A stretch of DNA of 12,296 bases, from NCBI GenBank assembly GCA_016763045.1, contig JAESUN010000185.1:1-12296 (forward strand), in the 5' to 3' direction. Every line of letters starts with the position of its first letter. The first letter of the stretch is position 1. Source of the DNA: Opitutaceae bacterium (GTDB taxonomy: Bacteria > Verrucomicrobiota > Verrucomicrobiia > Opitutales > Opitutaceae). This document shows, in pieces, positions 7,673 to 12,296 of the stretch. Made by a program: the position numbers and the translations under genes. Under the pieces are notes generated by a model, which had not been told where the DNA came from, did no database searches, and saw only the letters and a list, made by a program, of their open reading frames with translations.

Positions 7673-7900
7673 AATAAATGAAGGGGATGTTATGGTAATA
7701 GTAGTTCTTAAAGGGGGAATTCGGTTTTAAATAGGTAAACTTAAGGGGGGAACTACTCATTTTTGAGTGAAGCCTTATACACAAGGGATTCCCTGATAGG
7801 GGGAAGAAGTGGGTTATCGCATTATTGTAAGCTAATTAACGGTGATTTTGGCTTGTGCTTCGCACTATTGTTTTCAGAGAAATGGAATATAAAACAAGTG
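7673..7900. promoter_or_regulatory. Divergent intergenic region with repeated G-runs and inverted repeat
   Basis: This gap separates the OMP (-) and flavoprotein (+) genes and should hold both promoters. It contains three copies of A-G5/6-AA at 7712-7719, 7744-7752 and 7798-7805. The first two sit in a longer direct repeat, CTTAA(A)GGGGG(G)AA, offset by 33 nt (7707 and 7740). An 8-bp inverted repeat, AGTAGTTC (7700-7707) / GAACTACT (7750-7757), encloses most of this. Small hairpins are ACTCA-TTTT-TGAGT (7755-7768) and GTGC-TTC-GCAC (7855-7865). No protein or clear sigma-70 box was identified. The flavoprotein frame stays open upstream to TTG 7763, but that part looks noncoding. Confidence 0.45.
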
Positions 7901-8371
7901 ATGAACGAAAAAGAGAGTGATGTATTGATTGTCGGAGGAGGGGTCGGTGGTTGTGCGGCAGCTATTGCTGTCTGTCGCATGGGTTATCGGGTTATTATGG
8001 CCGAAGAAACCGCATGGGTGGGTGGGCAGCTGACATCACAGGGTGTTCCTCCAGATGAACACGGGTGGATCGAGCAATTTGGATGTACCGCGACTTATCG
8101 GAAGTTTAGGGAGGGTGTCCGCCAATATTATCGAGATAATTATCCTTTAACTCCTGAGGCAGCAGCTGATGCGTGTCTTAATCCGGGGAATGGATGGGTG
8201 TCACCCATCTGTCATGAACCCAAGGTGGCACTGGCCGTTCTACATGGAATGTTGGCGCCTTATGAAGAATCTGGGTTGCTGCATTTTACTGCGACATCGG
8301 GTTGTCGAAACCCGATTAAAGTCCACTGGAGTTATTGCAGCGGCTGTTCTAAGAAATCTCGGTTCGAATGA
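7901..8371 (+). CDS. FAD-dependent oxidoreductase, N-terminal fragment
   Basis: This is the reading frame as it stands, from ATG 7901 to TGA 8369-8371. It encodes the FAD-binding Rossmann region and conserved sequence through about [10 protein letters not shown]. The last 29 or so codons after the frameshift (from about 8284) are out of frame and read as a Cys/Ser/Lys-rich tail without family character. TTG 7763 is the furthest upstream start in frame and would add 46 residues, which looks unlikely. Confidence 0.7.
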   Translation: MNEKESDVLIVGGGVGGCAAAIAVCRMGYRVIMAEETAWVGGQLTSQGVPPDEHGWIEQFGCTATYRKFREGVRQYYRDNYPLTPEAAADACLNPGNGWVSPICHEPKVALAVLHGMLAPYEESGLLHFTATSGCRNPIKVHWSYCSGCSKKSRFE

Positions 8372-9536
8372 AAACCTGACGATTGAAGCGACTTATTTTC
8401 TCGATGCTTCGGAGCTTGGGGATTTGTTGCCGTTATGCGGAGCGGAGTATAGAACTGGTGCGGAGTCACGGAAGGAGACTGGAGAGGCCAGTGCTCCTGA
8501 AGGGGCCTCTCCAGGAAATGTGCAGTCGATCTCAATGTGTTTTGCGATGGAGCACTTGGAAGGTGAAGACCATGTTATCGAAGCTCCAGAGATGTATACT
8601 TATTGGAGGGATTATATGCCTAGGCTCAACCCGTCATGGCCGGGAAAACTTTTGAGTTGGGAGGCCCCGAATCCACGGACAATGACGATCAGTCATTATA
8701 ATTTTGATCCTCACAATGAGGTTCCGAGTTTGTTTGCGGGTTTATGGAGTTTCCGGCGAATCTTGGATCGGGAAATGTTTGAGCCAGGATTTATAGAGAG
8801 TGACGTCTGCATGGTTAACTGGCCAATGATTGATTATATGGAGGCAGATATTCTCAATTGCACTGAAGAAGAGCGCTTGCGATCTATCGAAAGAGCCAAG
8901 CAGCTGAGTCTTTCCGTCTTTTACTGGCTTCAGACCGAAGCTCCTCGCCCAGATGGAGGGAAAGGTTGGCCAGGGTTGCGTTTGCGCAAGGATATTATGG
9001 GAACAGAGGATGGGTTGGCTAAATATCCTTATATAAGAGAGTCTAGGAGGATTAAGGCAGAGTTTACTGTTTGTGAGCATCATGTTGCAGCAGCTTCCAG
9101 GCCGGGAGAGATACTCGCTGCAGAATTCGAAGATTCTATCGGGATTGGGTACTATCGTATCGATCTGCATCCATCGACTGGCGGAGATAACTACATCGAT
9201 GTAGAGTCGCTTCCATTTCAAATTCCTCTGGGCTCATTGATTCCTGTCGAGATGGAGAACATGCTTCCGGCGGCCAAGAACATTGGAACGACACATATTA
9301 CAAATGGTTGCTATCGGCTGCATCCGGTCGAATGGAATATTGGAGAAGTCGCTGGTAGTTTAGTGGCATATTGTCTGCAGAAAAATCAGACGCCGCGCAG
9401 TGTTTACCGGGATAAGGGTGAATTGAGGCTTTTTCAGGAGGAGTTGAAAAAGAAGGGCATTGAATTGGAATGGCCATCTGATTTGGTCTTGGAGGATGGC
9501 GATCCACATGCACATGCCAGACCCGCATCAAAGTAG
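8169..9536 (+). CDS. FAD-dependent oxidoreductase, C-terminal fragment
   Basis: This is the second frame of the broken gene. The first in-frame ATG is at 8169, but codons up to about 8285 are read out of frame (Trp/Met/Cys-rich). True family sequence begins around [10 protein letters not shown] (about 8288 on) and runs to TAG 9534-9536. It lacks the Rossmann FAD-binding motif, so alone it should not be a functional flavoprotein. Conserved blocks are [21 protein letters not shown] and [12 protein letters not shown]. Confidence 0.7.
   Translation: MRVLIRGMDGCHPSVMNPRWHWPFYMECWRLMKNLGCCILLRHRVVETRLKSTGVIAAAVLRNLGSNENLTIEATYFLDASELGDLLPLCGAEYRTGAESRKETGEASAPEGASPGNVQSISMCFAMEHLEGEDHVIEAPEMYTYWRDYMPRLNPSWPGKLLSWEAPNPRTMTISHYNFDPHNEVPSLFAGLWSFRRILDREMFEPGFIESDVCMVNWPMIDYMEADILNCTEEERLRSIERAKQLSLSVFYWLQTEAPRPDGGKGWPGLRLRKDIMGTEDGLAKYPYIRESRRIKAEFTVCEHHVAAASRPGEILAAEFEDSIGIGYYRIDLHPSTGGDNYIDVESLPFQIPLGSLIPVEMENMLPAAKNIGTTHITNGCYRLHPVEWNIGEVAGSLVAYCLQKNQTPRSVYRDKGELRLFQEELKKKGIELEWPSDLVLEDGDPHAHARPASK
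8284..8287 (+). other. Likely frameshift site, extra T in a T4 run
   Basis: Reading frame changes from position 2 to position 0 (mod 3) around here, equal to one surplus base. Shortening the T4 run to T3 joins both halves without a stop and gives a natural-looking strand, LLHLLRHRVV. The exact base cannot be fixed without a homologue alignment; anywhere from about 8265 to 8290 is possible. Confidence 0.55.
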
Positions 9537-9638
9537 TTTGTTTACATGTGATAATCGAATTACAGAGAGATAGATATTATGCAGATTGATTGAAAATCTA
9601 GCGTGACAGCGAGGAGAAGATTCTGACATAATTTTAGG

Positions 9639-12284
9639 ATGTTACCTCAAAACCTCCGGTGTGAATATTTTCATGATCCTATTAGTATAGAAGAGCTTTT
9701 TCCCCGGTTGAGTTGGATTTTGTCCTCGGAACGGAAAGACGAAAAGCAGTCTGCTTATCAAATTCTCTGTGCTTCATCAGAAGAAATCCTTTATGAAGAT
9801 AGAGGTGATCTTTGGGATAGCGGCAAGGTGGAGTCTGATGAAAGCATTCATATCAGCTATGAAGGGGGAGGATTGCGGTCGCGTCAGCGGGTTTGGTGGA
9901 AGGTCCAGGTTTGGGATGGCGATGGTGAGAAATCCGATTGGTCGGATGTTTCGTATTGGGAAATGGGTTTGCTCGACAGTGCTGATTGGAAGGCTCAATG
10001 GATCGGATCGGACTTGAGGGGTGGGAAATGGACAACGATCCCTTGCCCTTTTCTTCGCAGGGAATTTGCATTGAAAAGTCCAGTGGCAAAAGCGCGTTTG
10101 TATGTAACTGCGTTGGGATTAGTTGAGGTACATCTGAACGGGAAAAGAGTTGGGGATACTTTGTTCAGTCCGGGTTGGACGGATTATCGCAAACGGGTTC
10201 AGTATGATGTCTATGACGTCTCTGATCTGATTAGGGAGGGAGACAATTGTGTGGGGTCGATTCTGGGTGATGGATGGTACTGTGGTTTCCTGGGGAATGG
10301 GGGACGCCAGCATTATGGTGATCAGCCGAGAATGCTTCTGCAGCTAGAAGTGGAGTACGAAGACGGGAATCAAGAGCTCATAACATCAGATGAGCAGTGG
10401 GCTTTTGCCTTCGGCCCAATTTTGGAGTCTGACTTTTTGAAGGGAGAAAGTTATGATGCGCGCTTGGAGTTTCCTGGATGGGATTCCGCGGGCTTTTCTG
10501 AGATCGATTGGCGCCCGGTGAAACTCTTTGCGGATCAGGGTTTGAAGCGAGTTGCACGTCGTGGTCCTCCGGTAACAAAAATGGAGGAGCTAAAGCCGAA
10601 AGAGATTTCGGCTGTCGTTATCGAGGGTGTTGTCGTAAAAAAACATAAGCTTTTTGATTTGGGGCAAAATATGGTCGGGTTTGTTCGGCTGAAGATAAAA
10701 GGGGAAGCAGGGCTGACGGTGCAGTTGAGGCACTCAGAGATCCTAGATGAGAAAGGAGCCCCTTATTATGATAATCTTCGTTCAGCCGATTCGATTGACA
10801 GCTATACGTTGAAAGGAACTGGAGAGATTGAAGTTTTTGAACCCCATTTTACTTTCCATGGTTTTCGCTATGTCGAGCTCATCGGTTTTGACGGAGAGGT
10901 CGATGAAGAGACTATCACGGGAGTGGTGGTTCATTCGGATACTCCGCAAACAGGAACGTTTGAATGTTCCAATGAATTGGTAAATCAACTACAGAAAAAC
11001 ATCGATTGGGGACAGCGAGGGAATTTTCTGGAAGTGCCAACGGATTGTCCACAAAGGGATGAGCGCTTGGGTTGGACAGGAGATGCACAGGTTTTTATAA
11101 GGACTGCATCTTTTAATCGTGATGTCGCATCTTTTTTCACAAAATGGCAGCAGGATATGGCAGATGGTCAGACGGAATCTGGAGGCATTCCCCGGCTTGC
11201 GCCCTCAGTTCATATCGATAAGAGAGAAAGCGGTGGCCCCGCTTGGGCGGACGCTGTTGTTATATGCCCTTGGAACCTCTATCTATGCTATGGAGATACG
11301 CGATTATTGGAGCGCCATTACGATTCCATGCGAGGCTTTATCACGTATCTCGAAAACAGTTCAAGAGAGTATATTTATGCCTATGAAGGATCGGGGTGGC
11401 AGGGGTTTGGCGATTGGCTATCGATTGAAGCAGATACTCCAAAAGATCTTTTGGGGACCGCCTTCTTCGCCTACAGCACTTCGTTGATGGGGAAGATCGC
11501 GAAGGTTTTGGGCAGAAAAGAAGATGAGGAATACCTTTCTAATCTTTGGGGAAAGATCGGGGAAGCTTTTCAGAAAAAGTATGTAAGCGATGAGGGCCAA
11601 GTCGCCAGCGGTACACAGACGGCCTGTGTTCTCGCCTTACATTTTGATTTAGCAAAAGAAAAAGACAGGCCAGCGATTTTGGATGCCTTAGTGGCTGATA
11701 TTGAGAAAAGGGGGATGCAACTTTCTACTGGGTTTGTGGGGTGTTCTTACCTTCCCTATGCTTTATCCAATGAAGGTCGGTTGGATGTAGCCTATGCGCT
11801 TCTTCAACAAACGAAATGGCCGTCTTGGCTTTATGCGGTTACTCAAGGCGCTACCACTATCTGGGAGAGATGGGATGGCTGGACGCATGACAAGGGGTTC
11901 CAGAATTTTGAAATGAATTCATTTAATCACTACGCTTATGGCTCTATAGGAGAATGGCTCTACAGTGTTGTTGCGGGATTGAATGTTGATCCTGAATGCC
12001 CGGGGTATAAGAAAATCATTATTCGACCACAGCCGGGGAAAGTAATGACATATGCCAAAGCAGATTACCTGTCCGTCCGGGGCCTAATCAAGGTTTCCTG
12101 GGTGGTGAAAGATGGACTCTTCCTTTTGGATGTTTCGATTCCAGCCAATACGGAAGCTGAAGTCTGGCTCCCCACCGATGATGTGAAATCGATACGGGAG
12201 GGCGGTAAAGAGATCGAAAACGCCGATGGCTGTGTTCGTATTGGCTCCGGCAGTTATTCCTTTCAATCGACCTATCTTGTGTAA
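9639..12284 (+). CDS. Alpha-L-rhamnosidase, glycoside hydrolase family 78
   Basis: This 881-residue enzyme should cleave terminal alpha-L-rhamnose from glycosides or rhamnose-containing polysaccharides by an inverting mechanism. Domain order matches full-length bacterial GH78: an N-terminal Ig-like domain (about 5-118, opening LRCEYFHDP and PRLSW), an N-terminal jelly-roll (about 145-310), a second beta domain (about 325-430, with DLGQNMVGF and FHGFRYVEL), the (alpha/alpha)6 barrel (about 435-770) and a C-terminal beta domain (about 775-880). The active-site block is DCPQRDERLGWTGDAQ (469-484), where Glu475 is the likely general acid, flanked by Asp474 and Asp482. The second acidic site is Glu743 in TTIWERWDG, the likely base. 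No signal peptide is present, so it is probably cytoplasmic, acting on imported oligosaccharides or glycosides. ATG 9639 is the first possible ATG after an in-frame TGA at 9624; AGG abuts it, and a GAGGAG lies too far upstream to be a normal ribosome site. It is intact and probably co-transcribed with the flavoprotein gene. Confidence 0.95.
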   Translation: MLPQNLRCEYFHDPISIEELFPRLSWILSSERKDEKQSAYQILCASSEEILYEDRGDLWDSGKVESDESIHISYEGGGLRSRQRVWWKVQVWDGDGEKSDWSDVSYWEMGLLDSADWKAQWIGSDLRGGKWTTIPCPFLRREFALKSPVAKARLYVTALGLVEVHLNGKRVGDTLFSPGWTDYRKRVQYDVYDVSDLIREGDNCVGSILGDGWYCGFLGNGGRQHYGDQPRMLLQLEVEYEDGNQELITSDEQWAFAFGPILESDFLKGESYDARLEFPGWDSAGFSEIDWRPVKLFADQGLKRVARRGPPVTKMEELKPKEISAVVIEGVVVKKHKLFDLGQNMVGFVRLKIKGEAGLTVQLRHSEILDEKGAPYYDNLRSADSIDSYTLKGTGEIEVFEPHFTFHGFRYVELIGFDGEVDEETITGVVVHSDTPQTGTFECSNELVNQLQKNIDWGQRGNFLEVPTDCPQRDERLGWTGDAQVFIRTASFNRDVASFFTKWQQDMADGQTESGGIPRLAPSVHIDKRESGGPAWADAVVICPWNLYLCYGDTRLLERHYDSMRGFITYLENSSREYIYAYEGSGWQGFGDWLSIEADTPKDLLGTAFFAYSTSLMGKIAKVLGRKEDEEYLSNLWGKIGEAFQKKYVSDEGQVASGTQTACVLALHFDLAKEKDRPAILDALVADIEKRGMQLSTGFVGCSYLPYALSNEGRLDVAYALLQQTKWPSWLYAVTQGATTIWERWDGWTHDKGFQNFEMNSFNHYAYGSIGEWLYSVVAGLNVDPECPGYKKIIIRPQPGKVMTYAKADYLSVRGLIKVSWVVKDGLFLLDVSIPANTEAEVWLPTDDVKSIREGGKEIENADGCVRIGSGSYSFQSTYLV

Positions 12285-12296
12285 CCCGAAAGCATA

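Larger units (their letters stand above)
7901..9536 (+). pseudogene. FAD-dependent oxidoreductase (FAD_oxidored family), split by a frameshift
   Basis: The combined product would be about 544 residues, the usual size for FAD_oxidored flavoproteins, some of which are annotated as xanthan-lyase-like. Exact reactions are mostly unknown, and relatives often sit in carbohydrate-degradation loci. The N-terminal part carries the dinucleotide-binding fold [14 protein letters not shown] (Gly12, 14 and 17) with an acidic pair at 35-36 after strand 2, then [16 protein letters not shown]. The C-terminal part carries [18 protein letters not shown] and ends with [17 protein letters not shown], both typical. 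The two parts are in different frames. Total length is 3n+1, and removing one T from the T4 run at 8284-8287 restores [14 protein letters not shown]. Start ATG 7901 places the Rossmann motif at residue 8, as usual. No signal peptide. The case may be a sequencing error, a strain pseudogene, or two expressed fragments. The rhamnosidase gene follows after 102 nt in the same direction. Confidence 0.8.

Noticed and set aside
7763..7900. N-terminal extension of the flavoprotein from TTG 7763
   Set aside because: The added 46 residues show no family character and overlap the G-run repeats. Starting at ATG 7901 puts the Rossmann glycine motif at the usual distance from the N-terminus.
8265..8300. Programmed ribosomal frameshift or transcriptional slippage joining the flavoprotein halves
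   Set aside because: The T4 run is too short for polymerase slippage, no slippery heptamer or +1-type stop context is present at the junction, and no following pseudoknot or internal SD is obvious. The enzyme family is not known for recoding.
9777..10578. Several reverse-strand open frames of 64-78 codons inside the rhamnosidase gene
   Set aside because: They are shadows of a well-supported GH78 coding sequence and have no recognisable domains or start signals.
1..12296. CRISPR array, tRNA/rRNA genes, insertion sequence, integrase, toxin-antitoxin or defence genes
   Set aside because: No regularly spaced repeats, cloverleaf-like sequences, transposase or recombinase motifs, or recognisable defence domains were seen on either strand by eye.

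Overview
The window looks like part of a Gram-negative bacterial chromosome of roughly mid-40s % GC. A FadL/OmpP1-type outer-membrane protein with a signal peptide and a C-terminal Phe shows the Gram-negative envelope. A GH78 alpha-L-rhamnosidase next to an FAD_oxidored-family flavoprotein, and a soluble multi-PAS hybrid kinase, would suit a polysaccharide-degrading Verrucomicrobiota-type (PVC) organism. That taxonomic guess is inference. Most starts have no clear Shine-Dalgarno at normal spacing.

Layout. (1) 1-317: a possible C-terminal gene tail (1-78), then noncoding leader with a 15-codon upstream ORF behind a good ribosome binding site. (2) 318-1265 (+): an AEC-family permease. (3) 1266-1658: no gene; a weak AT-rich inverted repeat, a T8 run and two small hairpins. 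(4) 1659-5023 (+): a two-gene phosphorelay operon, a cytosolic three-PAS hybrid histidine kinase with two receivers followed 11 nt later by a separate HPt protein. No output response regulator is present. (5) 5109-6131 (-): a protein of unknown family, convergent with the HPt gene, in which I see a protein-kinase-like motif series. (6) 6276-6310: a strong terminator serving the next gene. (7) 6326-7672 (-): the FadL/OmpP1-type outer-membrane transporter. (8) 7673-7900: a divergent intergenic region with repeated G-runs and an inverted repeat. (9) 7901-9536 (+): an FAD-dependent oxidoreductase split by a +1 frameshift near 8284-8287. (10) 9639-12284 (+): a complete alpha-L-rhamnosidase.

How the parts may work together. 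The kinase and HPt proteins form a His-Asp-Asp-His relay that probably signals to a regulator encoded elsewhere. The flavoprotein and rhamnosidase are co-oriented, 102 nt apart, and probably belong to a carbohydrate-utilisation locus continuing to the right; neither has an export signal. I found no tRNA, rRNA, CRISPR array, insertion sequence or phage genes. The best candidates for something new are the kinase-like unknown protein, the frameshift at a T4 run, and the repeated G-run motif in the divergent promoter region.
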